Below are positions 20,255 through 30,274 of a stretch of DNA of 64,000 nt, in pieces. The stretch is from Talpa occidentalis (Eukaryota > Chordata > Mammalia > Eulipotyphla > Talpidae), in contig NW_023601543.1 in the NCBI RefSeq assembly GCF_014898055.3, positions 8,736,440-8,800,439 of the forward strand, read 5' to 3'. Positions within the stretch are counted from its first letter, which is position 1. Each line of letters opens with the position of its first letter. The position numbers were made by a program, and so were the translations under genes. The notes beneath the pieces were generated by a model. It was not told where the DNA came from. It made no database searches and saw nothing but the letters and a program-made list of their open reading frames with translations.

Positions 20255-20580
20255 TTATTAAAACATTTAAAATAAATTTATTTTTATTATTGAGATAATA
20301 TTGGTTTATAGCACTGTAAACGATTTAGGGGAATAAGTTCACACTTCCTCCCATGGGTGTTACCACACCACCACCACTGGGCCCCCTAGACCATTGGGCC
20401 CCTCTCCCTTTGTCCTATCCCCCACTCTCCCTGCTCTGGTAGCCTCAATTCTGCAGTCAGATTTGTAGGGTTTGCTTTGGTTTAGTTTTGCCAGTTCCTT
20501 TGTCTGGTTTCTTTGGCTTCCATATATGAATGAAACCATCCAGTATTTGTCATTCTCAAGACCTTCTTATTTTATCCCTG
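20255..20580 (-). mobile_element. L1 3' UTR
   Basis: Antisense: AATAAATTTATTTTTATTAT, TGAGATAATATTGGTTTATA, GCACTGTAAACGATTTAGGG, ACCACCACCACTGGGCCCCC, ATTGGGCCCCTCTCCCTTTG, then CCATATATGAATGAAACCAT. Same subfamily wording as 14.34 kb. Confidence 0.8.
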
Positions 20581-21830
20581 GATTGGTAAAATAAAGGGTT
20601 GTGTCACTGATTTATATTGTTTTTTGAAGTCTAGTCTCCATCTACCTATGTATAGTGGCTACAGGTATGTTTGGGGGTTATATTTTGGGGAGCAGGGGTT
20701 CATCCAGTTAATGCTGACTGAATCAAACTGTGTATGACTTTGTTGAACCTCCTGGAGAAAACTCTGTAGGTTGTGCCCTTGTGTCACCAACGTCACCATG
20801 ACATGGCTGTGGCTCTTAATTGATGAGGAGCACAGCTGTGGGTATGTTAACCTAATAGGATTGCCCGCCCTCCTTCCGGCTCAAGTTACCACTTCACATG
20901 TCATCACTAGCTCTGGATGGGCAGAGAACAACTTGAGATCCTTCTTCTGATTTCTTCAGATGTCCAGGGGCTGACGCACCTACACTGAATTCAGGGGTGG
21001 GGTGTGCCTGGGGGAGCTTCCCGAGACTGCAGTGCAGATTCAGTTTAGCTCATTCCCTCCAAGTGCGCTCAAATTCCTCCCAATGTTTTTTAAAACCTGT
21101 GACTTCAGAGGAGTAGGCACACTTCAGTTCAGCTCAGATTCCAAGTGGTTGCATGGTGTGTCAAGAACAAATGGGTGACATGGAACTTAACAAAATGCCC
21201 AGAAAATCTTTGTTGTTTCCATCATGTGGCTGCTCCTTTGATCCTAGTAGCGGGAGCCATAGACAGGCTTGAGAGCCATTTGAGCACAGGCTGCCTCAGA
21301 AATTAATCTGTCCAAAGTACGAACAAGGTATAGTCTTTTTGGCTGTGGATGGGATGAGTCTTTGGTCCTCCCACAAATAGCCTAGCTGTTGTGGAGTCAG
21401 GGCGTGTGAGAGCTTCAGACACAGAAGTTGCTGTGTTAATGGCAGTGTTTCAGAGACCTAAATCCAACCCAGATCTTGCGCTTTCCTGGGGATAAAGTGG
21501 TCAGGCCACGAAGGTGTGAAGCATTGCTGAGTTAATCCATGACCTTTCACCTCTTCTCACAACCGAAATAACGGTATTAACCAAGGATAAATTTTCTCAA
21601 GGCAACTGTCACAACATACAACCAACGTGCTGTCTATCAAAGGATTTGGGGCACACAAAGAAAATTCTGGAAAATGGCATGAGGCAGAGAATTTCATCAG
21701 AAGGTACATCTTTATGTAAAAAATAATTTTAAAGAGTCCTAGAAAGTTAATTGAGGAAAAGATTAAAGTGGATTATTGTGGAAAAAACACTGAACAAAAA
21801 CAATTAAATTCTAATCCCAATTATTTTCTA
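20581..21830. other. No recognised feature
   Basis: About 1.25 kb with no gene or named repeat; may include older LINE sequence beyond recognition. Confidence 0.35.
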
Positions 21831-21831
21831 A

Positions 21832-22130
21832 TGTTAAATTAATTTCACTGAGGTAACATTGGTTTATGATACTATATATGACGTAGGAATATAGGTTCAC
21901 ACCTCCTGGGAGGTGTGTCATTACACCACACCCACAATCAAAGCACCCAGAGCCCTCCACCACGTTCCATTGGGTCCCCTTCTGCAGTCAGATTTCTAGG
22001 GTTCTTTTGGTCTAAACCCAGTTTTATAGGTCTTTTGTGTGTTTGAATCTTCTCTGTCCCCGGCTTACCTATTATATACTGTGAAGTGCCTGACTGGTCT
22101 TTTGATTTAAACGTTCCATGAATATGATAA
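21832..22130 (-). mobile_element. L1 3' UTR
   Basis: Antisense: AATTTCACTGAGGTAACATT, GGTTTATGATACTATATATG, TTACACCACACCCACAATCA, CCATTGGGTCCCCTTCTGCA. Third copy of this middle-aged L1 end. Confidence 0.8.
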
Positions 22131-22304
22131 TGACTGCGTGTTGGTTCATAACATACACTTCCCAAAACATAGTTTATACGTAGATTTTTAAAAGTCTTTT
22201 AAAACTTTGACCTAGGTGTGCAACGTATATGTTGGACACACAAAAACTAGACAGGCACATTTTTCACACCCATAATGAAGTTATCTGCACTCAGCATCCA
22301 TGCT

Positions 22305-22500
22305 TAGTTGTTATTTTTACTTTATTGAGGTGAAATTCACACAATGTACAATTTACGATTTTATGATGTACAATTCAGCAGCACTTAGTACACTCATAGT
22401 CTCATGCAGCCATCTAGCTGGTTCCAAAACATTTTCATCATGCCAAAAAGAAACCACATACCCATTAAGTAGTCACTTTCCCATGCCTCCTGCCCCAAGA
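22305..22500 (-). mobile_element. Old L1 3' UTR (L1M type)
   Basis: Antisense: TTACTTTATTGAGGTGAAAT, TCACACAATGTACAATTTAC, GATGTACAATTCAGCAGCAC, CTCATGCAGCCATCTAGCTG, AAACATTTTCATCATGCCAA, AAAGAAACCACATACCCATT. Near-canonical order for older mammalian L1 tails. Confidence 0.85.
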
Positions 22501-22721
22501 ATGGCCTAATTTTAAAAATGTACCATCCAAGTGATTTCCAATGGTTTGTCTGAGAATCTGCAGCAGGAAAAGCAACAAATATACTTGCTTTTATCTCTCT
22601 CTAATAGAGCAAATTTGGGGAATAGCATGTTTATGTCTGTCTGTGTTTCCTTGGAGGCCCAGGACTCCCTGAAACTAGCATATCATATTAACCTCTGAAA
22701 CCAGGTTTTGGAAATTTTGAG

Positions 22722-22768
22722 AAGCTTAAAGGTTAGGAATCCTTAAAGCTTAAAGTTAGGAATCCTAT
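22722..22768 (+). repeat. Two-copy 24-bp tandem repeat
   Basis: AAGCTTAAAGGTTAGGAATC and AAGCTTAAAGTTAGGAATCC follow one another with period 24 and one single-base gap. Confidence 0.85.
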
Positions 22769-23066
22769 ATGTCACGTTGAACAAATATAAGTTCATTGAT
22801 TTTAAAACAGTCATTACCAAAAAATTCCCCAGAAAGTTCAGCTTACTCTAAATAAAAAATTAAAATCACCTAAATTCCTAGTATCTAGTGACAGTCACCT
22901 TTTTGGGTAAAGTCTTTGAGACAGTTTCTATGCATTTGAGCATTTGAACATAATATAGTATGTATTTGTAACAGTGATATGGTACATAATTTTATTTTCA
23001 AGGTGTAAAATATGTCAAAATTCATACAAGATAGGTAATGAAATATAAATTAAAACATATTTTCTA

Positions 23067-23343
23067 GGGCCTCCCCAGTGGCACAGCGGTTGAGTGCTGG
23101 GTTACGAAGCTACCTGCAGCCTCTGCAGCGCCTGTTTGATCCCCGGCTGCTTCCCCGGCCACTGGAGGAGGGTCCCACATGGCGCGCAGACCTCTCCTGC
23201 CGCCCGCTGCTCCCTCAGCAGTGTACTTCGGTCCTTCTGCCTGCTCTGCTCCCCGCTCTGGCTCTGGTGAATTCTCTCACCCTCCCGCACTCTGACTATA
23301 CCCAGTGCTTGCATAAATAAATAATAAAAAAAATCTTAAAAAA
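23067..23343 (+). mobile_element. tRNA-derived SINE, younger subfamily (A), full length
   Basis: Sense copy: GGGCCTCCCCAGTGGCACAG (A-box-like TGGCACAGCGG), B box TTTGATCCCCGG (one change from GTTCGA), GAGGGTCCCACATGGCGCGC, GCCCGCTGCTCCCTCAGCAG, TCTGGTGAATTCTCTCACCC, CCCAGTGCTTGCATAAATAA. Target duplication ATATTTTCTA at 23057-23066 and 23344-23353. It lies within an old L1. Confidence 0.95.
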
Positions 23344-23458
23344 ATATTTTCTATAGTTTTTTTCATTCAGCAGTATAATTTACACATTTTTCCTATTAAT
23401 GAATATACTTTTAGTGCATCATTTTAATTGCTGTCAAGTATTTTATTATATGTATATA

Positions 23459-23687
23459 CAGTTGAGCATTGTAGGGATTAGGGTCCTCAACCCCCTACAC
23501 AGCCAGAAATATATGTATAACTTATAGTGGGCACTTGGCCCCCTTATACTTGGGTTCTGAATATGTGAATTCAACCAACCATATCCACAGGTAGCTGAAT
23601 CCGTGAATGTGGAACCTGTGGATAGAAACAAAATCTGTATAAGTGTATCCTGCAGTTCAAACCCACATTGTTCAAGGTTCAACTCTG
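23459..23687. mobile_element. MER2/Tigger-like non-autonomous DNA transposon
   Basis: About 230 bases bounded by related inverted ends: CAGTTGAGCATTG on the left and CATTGTTCAAGGTTCAACTC on the right (reverse complement GAGTTGAACCTTGAACAATG). The left inner part GGGTCCTCAACCCCCTACAC, AATATATGTATAACTT and the right inner GTGTATCCTGCAGTTCAAAC match the two ends of pogo-group MER2/Tigger elements. A TA dinucleotide sits at the left junction as expected for this superfamily. Confidence 0.75.
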
Positions 23688-23984
23688 TTAGGATTTTCAT
23701 AACTAAGCTCATTTTCTGGACATTGAAGTGATTCCCATTTGTCGGCTGTCATAACCAGATAGCCTGGGCCTCAATTTGTGTTCACATTTATGATTAATCC
23801 TTTGGACCAATGTGAATATGTGCTTTTTGCTCATGATGGTGATAATGACCACCACATGTTGTGAAAGCAAGGCAAAAATTTAATTGCCAACATCAGAGTC
23901 AGTTATTTTGCAAACACTTTGGTGCCTCTTTTTATTTTACACAGCATGCCTTTCCTCATTGCTTCATTCAATATTATCATGGGC

Positions 23985-24200
23985 TAATAGCTGATATTTA
24001 TTGTACACATTACCGGGCACTGTCCTATGTGCTTTAGAAAATGTATCTTATTCAAGTTTATTTGTGCAATGATTATCTCTGTTTTAAAGATGAGTGAGGA
24101 GGCTCAGATGGTGTAAATGGCTCAAAGAAACATAAATGGTACCACAAATTTTACTGTGGTCTTTTGGATTCTAGATCCAGTCAGCTCTCCAATGTGCCAC
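23985..24200 (-). mobile_element. MIR
   Basis: Antisense MIR: ATAGCTGATATTTATTGTAC, ACATTACCGGGCACTGTCCT, ATTATCTCTGTTTTAAAGAT, GAGTGAGGAGGCTCAGATGG. Also overlaps the common 'tttattgagcacttactatgtgccaggcactg' phrase. Confidence 0.75.
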
Positions 24201-25095
24201 AGCCCTCTTTGAATCACAGGATAGTCCAAGGCTATATACATGCAAGGGTACCAGTTAATTGGGAGAGATTTAAAAAAAAGGAAACAGCATGGTGTTCATA
24301 GAGTGACCCCTTCCTTTCTAAGCCAGACCGGGTTGGGGAGGTAGTTTCCTTATGTTTGAGTTCGCGACTTGGGCCATAAGGACTGTAAGTGTGTTTTCTG
24401 CAACACTTTCCAAAGCATGAGTAGAGTAGCTTTGTTTGAGGCGGCCAGGTATGATTTATGATGAAGTTCAAAAGAGGCCAGAAGCAGAGACTGGGAGAGG
24501 TCTCATTTGCATTAAGAGTCACTGTGAATTAGACTCTGGGGCCAAGTGCTCAAATGAATTCATCATTAAAGAAGCCAATAAGAGGTATTAAAGGACAAAT
24601 TGGCTGGACTTCATTGGACTGTTTCCTTCTGTGCTGGGGAATAAATACTCTGTGCTGTTTATTTCTCCGGAAAATGAAGCCATGAAATAAGATGTACATG
24701 CACTAGACCCCTGGGAAGATTGTCTTCCTGCAAAGAAAGCTGGGGGATTATGGGAAGGCAGTGAAGGCTCCATTATGGGATGGAAATAATTTTGGCAATA
24801 GAAGCCTCTGTCTGATTTCAAGGACATCTGCTAGACCTTCATCCTATGCCCCTGGTTGGCCTTGAAGCTTTCTGGCTCCACTGACCCAGATCTTGGAGCC
24901 AAGCTGGTGTCTGCAGAGACTGTCGTTCTGGAGGTCAGTTATGAGGGTCCTTGGAGATCATCAACTTCCTGTATTGACTTGTGGGCAAACCCAGGCCCAG
25001 ACAAGGAAGGGGAGCCATCCTAGGTGCCCAGACGGGTGACCTCCAGGGTCAGGGTTCCATTGCCACAGCTTCAACCTTCAGTATAAGTTATAGTC
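24201..25095. other. No recognised feature
   Basis: No gene, RNA or named repeat identified; a 96-codon minus-strand frame has no domain. Confidence 0.4.
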
Positions 25096-25114
25096 ACCAC
25101 TGACATGTGGAGTT

Positions 25115-25330
25115 ATAGTGTCTCCTCCTCTTCTCCCTCCTCCAGCTCTTCTATTTGCTGCCCTCCTGCTCCCTCTCCCCATGCTCCCCTCCGCTTCCTC
25201 CCCCTCTTTCATTTTCATCTTTTCCATTCTCATATTCTTAATAACCTCCCTGGCATGTGCCATGCATGCCATTTCACTAATCACCCACACGACTACTGGT
25301 GTCATTTACTCCTTCTTCCGTCCTGCCCAC
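25115..25330 (+). repeat. CT-rich tract
   Basis: Loose polypyrimidine sequence (CTCCTCCTCTTCTCCCTCC and similar), less pure than the tract at 13.2 kb. The 156-codon frame across it is compositional. Confidence 0.6.
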
Positions 25331-25890
25331 AGTCATCAGACATTGGCCTTCCAAAGTATAGTCAGAAAGTGCATGTCAAAGACTCCCCCGCTCCATTCAC
25401 GCTGACTGACTCCTGTGGATTGTACACATGGTGTGTAGAAGTCATGGACTTCTGCCCTGAGGTGCTTTCTGCAGATATTTGCGGGATGGATTTTCTTGGC
25501 ACAGTATCAGGCTCCGAGGCAAAGAAGGAAGGAAGGAAGTCAAGAAGGTTTCCTGTCATTGGATCCAGATCCTAAATTGACCTTTGCTTAGCAAGCGCGA
25601 ATCTCATATTTGCTGCTTTCCCTGCCCTGTGAGTAGGGCGTCACTTACTGGTGCTCTGTAGCTGCAAACAAGCGAACAAGCACTATGCCCCAGGTTCACA
25701 TGGAAGCCCAGGCTAATACCTCTTTGAAGAGCATTGGTGTTTTTTTTTTTTAACAACTTAGCCTCCTAGGACCTTAGATTTCTATCTAAAAATAAGAGAA
25801 AAAGAGAAAGGAGAGCTAGGTGGGGAGATGATAGAGGGAGAGAATTCTAAGCATGCGAAAGGGAATTTCACACACGGTGAGAGATTCATG
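25331..25890. other. No recognised feature
   Basis: Unassigned. T12 run near 25741 and a purine-rich stretch 25790-25850. Confidence 0.35.
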
Positions 25891-25894
25891 TTCT

Positions 25895-26110
25895 TTCCTT
25901 CCTTCATTTTTTCATTCCATCCACAGATAGTCACTGAATGCCTAATAAGTGGAAAGAATAGTATCCTCGAGGAATTTATATTCCAGTGAGGGAAGGCAGA
26001 CAGTAAACAGATAAACAGGAAGACCTTGATTGTATTGTCAGCTCACTGCTCTTATGTCATAATACTATGGAGAAAAATGAAACAGGTGCATGAGAGTCTT
26101 AGCAATGTTC
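25895..26110 (+). mobile_element. Ancient interspersed repeat fragment, family unassigned
   Basis: TTTCATTCCATCCACAGATA, TCACTGAATGCCTAATAAGT, GGAATTTATATTCCAGTGAG, then AAACAGATAAACAGG follow the same old family order as at 7.85 and 8.88 kb. Confidence 0.55.
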
Positions 26111-26885
26111 CAAGGAACAGGGACACTGGACACTTCATTCATCGTTAGCAGGGGCAGGTAGAGTCTAAAAGTACAGGTGCTCATCAGTGTGTAGATGTGC
26201 TGATGTAGAATTTCTCCAAATTCCTTGTTTGTTTTTTTTTTTTTTCTCTCACTGAAATCATAAGCAGGGTTATCAGCTGAGAGTGAGGCACAAGGAAGGA
26301 GAGTCAGAGGTCTGAGTAGAGAGGGGGCGGTATGAAATAGTCTCTGGGGGAATAGAGTAGTAGGACAGGCAGGACTGAAGGCCCACACTTGAATTTTGAG
26401 GTTATCACTTGAAAGGACAACAGACACATTCGTGGGTGTGTTTTTCTAGTCATGTTAATCTGCCTGGGAACAGACATGGAATCATTTGAGAGCTGGATTG
26501 CACCTATGTTTGGGCTTTGACAAGGGATCATAAGAGAAGGAGGGAGGAACTTGGTGAGAGAGGGAGGAGGAATCAAGGTTGGTACCACTCTCTTGGATTT
26601 GTTTTCCTTGGTGTCCTTCATGTTTCCTCGTTACCTTTTTGGGCCCACTCTCATTTTGTAACGTGGCAGATACCACTTCTACACAGCCATGAAATGTGTC
26701 TTCCTTTGCTTCTGATAGACCTGGGGGACAGAGGGAGCAAGCCGGAAAGCTTCAGAAAAAGCAAAGTGTATGTAGACTATTTAACATTAAAACAATATTG
26801 TGGAAGGAAAACACTCTGATTCTGCTTTTTATGATCTTTAGGGTAGCTGTGTCTCCCTTTTGGTCAACGTAAAAGCCCCATTTGT
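26111..26885. other. No recognised feature
   Basis: Probably contains more of the same ancient repeat but too diverged to call. T15-like run near 26230. Frames up to 120 codons without domain. Confidence 0.35.
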
Positions 26886-26889
26886 GAAT

Positions 26890-27090
26890 CATCACAATAA
26901 CCATGCTGACATTGGTTGAGCACTTACCGTGAGGAAAGCACTCCTTAGGTATTTTAATTGCATTGGACTGTCACCCTCATGATACCCTCATTTTTACATG
27001 AGATTGCTAGTTTATCCAGTAGGACTCAACTAGTAAGCTTCAGAGTGGGATTTTGACCAGGTTTAACCCAGAGCTTTGTGATTATACTGT
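26890..27090 (-). mobile_element. MIR
   Basis: Antisense MIR: CATTGGTTGAGCACTTACCG, TGAGGAAAGCACTCCTTAGG, CATGATACCCTCATTTTTAC, CCCAGAGCTTTGTGATTATA. Diverged but in order. Confidence 0.7.
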
Positions 27091-27544
27091 CCACATTTGC
27101 AAACCACTTCGGCATTGCCTTTGGCACCCAAGACTTGGTACATTCAAGTTGGCGCCCTCATCCTTCTCTGCAGCCCTTCAGGACCATCCCAAAGCCCATT
27201 CGGCTCTAAGTCATTTTGAAATGGGCTACTTGGGGAGAGAGAGTGGGTGGGGGTCAGTGTCAAACCCCTCATCTTTTTTGTGCTCTGGGATGCCAAAAGA
27301 ATCTAGGGGAAGCAGTGTTAGTCCCGAGAAGCTCTTCTGGAGACTAATGCTCTGAGGGGAAGTGCAGCGACATGCCTTTTCCTCTTTTTTCATCTGTGAC
27401 AACTTGTTGTATCTTTTGGTTTTTCTGATTGTGTGGCTATTAGGCTTCCATCTTGCTTTTCTCCATGTTGCCATCCTGCCCCTGGCCCTCTCTCCGAGCT
27501 CTCAACCCTTGTTGGAGAGTTTGCGACCTACTCCTGGTCCCTAC

Positions 27545-28345
27545 CAAACCCGACATGGTATGACAAATAGCTTTTTTATCTATATGCTAGCATATAAAAT
27601 AGGAAATGCTTGCTGCTCACATATTGCTACCATCTCTATATCCATCTTGATCCAAGGAGCCTATTTCATCAACATAAAACTCATAGAAGCAATGCATGCT
27701 GGGAATCAGTCCTCCATATCACAGCTGATCAGGCTGGATCGGTGAATTCTGTAGATCGCATCTGTCCTAAACAGCAAATTAGCTATGCTTGACTTCAGCT
27801 ACCACATTTTGCCTGCTGTGAGCTTGCTTTACCCTTCTATGAAATGTCTTTGTAACACTGCAGAAGAAATACACAAGATTGATTAGAGCTGGCACAATTT
27901 GTGCCTACTTCTGCAGTTATTATTATAGTGGCTGCTTTAAAAGACTCAAAAAATCCTCTAGCCAATTTTGTTCCTCTATAAAGTTCCATTTAAATTTTAG
28001 TGAGTATATTTGTGTGTAAATCGGATCAACTGCCAATGATAGCTCCTTATTGTTGGCATTTGATGTTCTGTTTGCCTGAGCAGATTCATTTGCCATTATG
28101 GGAAAAACGTTTGAACTAAAAAAGTCCTCTGAACTTTGTTCACTAATCTTATCAAAGAAAATAGAAGCAGAACATGTAGACAGAAACCTGCAAATTAAAT
28201 TTACTTTTTCATTCAAATGTATTTTATGTGCATTCGTTATGGAACTGGGGCAGTAGTTGCTTGATCCTGCACTAATGTTGAGGTTGAGACTATTTTCCAA
28301 AGCCTTTAAAAATTCAGCTGGGAAAAGAAGCAGCAATGGTAACTG
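27545..28345. other. Repeat-poor block, candidate conserved noncoding element(s)
   Basis: About 800 bases without any transposon signature, flanked by unassigned DNA. Contains GCAATGCATGCTGGGAATCA, GCATTTGATGTTCTGTTTGC and GAGCAGATTCATTTGCCATT, words typical of POU/octamer-like and GATA-like site clusters. A 137-codon minus-strand frame (27923-28336) lies within it but shows no family features, no signal peptide and no composition bias, so a noncoding role is more likely. Confidence 0.3.
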
Positions 28346-28824
28346 CTAATAACATCAACTCTTGGATATTAAGTTAGGGTGCCATATAGATTATGTCATT
28401 GTCCTGATAGTGCTATCCGTCAGGCCTGATGAGCACCTCGCACTGTTACCATCTCTGGAAATGGTCTGACCAGCCTTGCCACATGGTGACAGATGATTTA
28501 GGGCAAGTCTCTGGCAGTAAGTGCTAGCACACTTACAGATAATTCGCAGCCATGTGAAAGTCTGATTGCTTCTGCCTGACTCACAGAAATGGGTTCTTTC
28601 TCAGTGTTACTCAGATTTAGAGAACTGTGCTAATGACCTGACCTCCGTCCTTCCTTCCACTTTTAATCATTCCCTAATTTATGACTCTTAGCTCGACATA
28701 GGAATCAGAGGCACTGCAGAAGCTTGGAAAAAGTGACAAAGAAGAAATACACAAGGTTTAGCTCTGGAGGTGCTAGTCAAGTGGCTCAAGTAGCTGGAAG
28801 GTGGTAGGAAAGAGGAGATCAGCA
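28346..28824. other. No recognised feature
   Basis: Unassigned; nothing seen beyond short AT-rich patches. Confidence 0.35.
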
Positions 28825-28992
28825 GGAACTTTGGTCTGAATCCTGGTTCTATCACTTGCTAGTCATGTACCCTTGGGAATCACTGACCTTTTCAAAGTCT
28901 CCTCACTTTCATGTACCCTTGGGAATCACTGACCTTTTCAAAGTCTCCTCACTTTCTTCATTTATCAAATGGGTAAAGGGATAGAATTGCCT
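28825..28992 (+). mobile_element. MIR with internal exact 46-bp duplication
   Basis: Sense MIR: TCTGAATCCTGGTTCTATCA, CTTGCTAGTCATGTACCCTT, GGGAATCACTGACCTTTTCA, AAGTCTCCTCACTTTC, ATTTATCAAATGGGTAAAGG. The 46 bases at 28863-28908 are repeated without change at 28909-28954. The element is ancient, so an unmutated duplication must be very recent or an assembly artefact. Confidence 0.9.
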
Positions 28993-29197
28993 CCAGAGGC
29001 TTGTCCAGAGAGTTGAAGGAGATATGTACAATGGGACAGTATATATATATATTTATCCATACAGTTAATGGTGGAGTGTTTGCCTTGATTAGCTTTTCGG
29101 TGGCTATCCAGCTTCTGCATTTAGGAAGTTTACAGGTTACCTGGAATTCTAACCCTACTGAGAATTGCTTCTCAAAGGTTCTTAAAAGGTGGTTTTC

Positions 29198-29516
29198 TTT
29201 TTTTTTTTTTAAGATTTTTTTTAAGATTAATTTTTATTTATTTATTTTATTTATTTATACAAGCACTGGGTATAGTCAGAAGCGCGGGAGGGTGAGAGAA
29301 TTCACCAGAGCCAGAGCGGGGAGCAGAGCAGGCAGAAGGACTGAAGTACACTGCTGAGGGGAGCAGCGGGCGGCAGGAGAGGTCTGCGCGCCATGTGGGA
29401 CCCTCCTCCGGTGGCCGGGGAGCAGCCGGGGATTGAGCCGGGGAGCAGCCGGCACTGCAGAGGCTGTGGGCAGCTTTGCAACCCAGCGCTCAACCGCTGC
29501 GCCACTGGGGAGGCCC
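29198..29516 (-). mobile_element. tRNA-derived SINE, younger subfamily (A), with duplicated B-box region
   Basis: Antisense full-length copy, with T-rich tail carrying two AAGATTTTTTT-like blocks and TTTATTTATT repeats, then CAAGCACTGGGTATAGTCAG, GAGAATTCACCAGAGCCAGA, CCATGTGGGACCCTCCTCCG and the head ending CGCTGCGCCACTGGGGAGGC. Perfect 14-bp target duplication AAAAGGTGGTTTTC at 29184-29197 and 29517-29530. Inside, CCGGGGAGCAGCCGG occurs twice (29415-29429 and 29438-29452), a 23-bp-period duplication beside the B box. Confidence 0.95.
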
Positions 29517-29619
29517 AAAAGGTGGTTTTCAATATGAAAACAGAAACATCTTCAAAACAGAAACTTCAAGTCTGTGCTCAAGGCCTCGGTCACCGTCCAT
29601 GCCAGGGTGCCACTTCATA

Positions 29620-29760
29620 GAGGTTTGTCTGTCGGTATTGTGTGTTTATGATGTGGTGGGCACCGTGCTAGCTACTGGGACACAGAGACCAGGAAATATG
29701 GTCCCTGCCCTAAGAGCTGGGACGCCTGATGTTGCGTTGTGCTCAGTGATGAGGTGGCTC
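29620..29760 (+). mobile_element. Ancient interspersed repeat fragment, family unassigned
   Basis: TATTGTGTGTTTATGATGTG, GTGGGCACCGTGCTAGCTAC, TGGGACACAGAGACCAGGAA and ATGGTCCCTGCCCTAAGAGC follow the old 'ctatgtgccaggcactgtgctaggtgctggggatac...gtccctgccctcatggag' family. Confidence 0.65.
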
Positions 29761-29934
29761 TGTTTTTCCAAATATAGTGCAGCAGAACTTCCCTGTCGCA
29801 ATCAAAGGTGGGTTTTATTTCTAACAAAGCTAAGCTTCTGGAAACACAGTTGTTTTATAAACTAATCAGTAACAAATGTTCCATTGGTAATCTTTGTTTT
29901 ATCTTCCAGTGGCTTTTAAATGAAGGTACATTTT

Positions 29935-30270
29935 ATTAAGGCTCAATTGTCATCTATTGAGTATTACCGTCTGCCAGGCATTTTTTTTTTTTTTGTGGGA
30001 CCCTCGCCGGCGGCCGGGGAACGAACGGTGCTGCAGAGGCTGCGGGCAGCCTGGCAGCCCAGCGCTCAACCGCTGCGCCACCAGGGGAGGCCCTGCCAGG
30101 CATTTTTAATGATGATCCCCCTTTCCATTTGCAAAGGAAACTCTGAAGTTCTCTGCCTGGCAGTTTATGAGAACTGAGGCCTCAGAGATGTTTAGTAACT
30201 TGCTCAAGGTCATATAGAAAGGAATTGGCATATCCAGGATTTGAAGCCAGATCGCTCTGATTTCAGGTTA
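29935..30270 (-). mobile_element. MIR interrupted by a head-only SINE
   Basis: Left part: TATTGAGTATTACCGTCTGC, CAGGCATTTTT. Right part: AATGATGATCCCCCTTTCCA, GAACTGAGGCCTCAGAGATG, TTTAGTAACTTGCTCAAGGT, CATATAGAAAGGAATTGGCA, GGATTTGAAGCCAGATCGCT. Removing 29981-30092 and one target copy restores a continuous antisense MIR. Confidence 0.85.
29981..30092 (-). mobile_element. Head-only (tRNA-part) SINE, about 100 bp plus A tail
   Basis: Antisense: T14, GTGGGACCCTCGCCGGCGG, AACGGTGCTGCAGAGGCTGC, GCGCTCAACCGCTGCGCCAC, ending GGGGAGGCC. A perfect 15-bp target duplication CTGCCAGGCATTTTT lies at 29971-29985 and 30093-30107, so this is a complete insertion and not a broken long copy. The A tail joins right after GGGTCCCAC of the sense strand, dropping the whole downstream body. 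It shares CCGGCGAGGGTC with the copy at 39.4 kb, where long copies read CCGGAGGAGGGTC. Confidence 0.93.
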
Positions 30271-30274
30271 CATG

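Larger units (their letters stand above)
22890..23760 (-). mobile_element. Old L1, interrupted by a SINE and a Tigger-like element
   Basis: Outside the two insertions the text reads as antisense old L1: ACACATTTTTCCTATTAATG, ATCATTTTAATTGCTGTCAA, GTATTTTATTATATGTATA, then after the Tigger-like element CTCATTTTCTGGACATTGAA, GTGATTCCCATTTGTCGGCT. These follow the usual 'taatggctgcatagtattccattgtatggatgta ... ttggacatttaggttgtttccaa' order of the ORF2 end. Confidence 0.6.

Noticed and set aside
25105..25575. 156-codon plus-strand open frame
   Set aside because: The first third is Ser/Pro-rich from a CT-rich tract; no domain in the rest.
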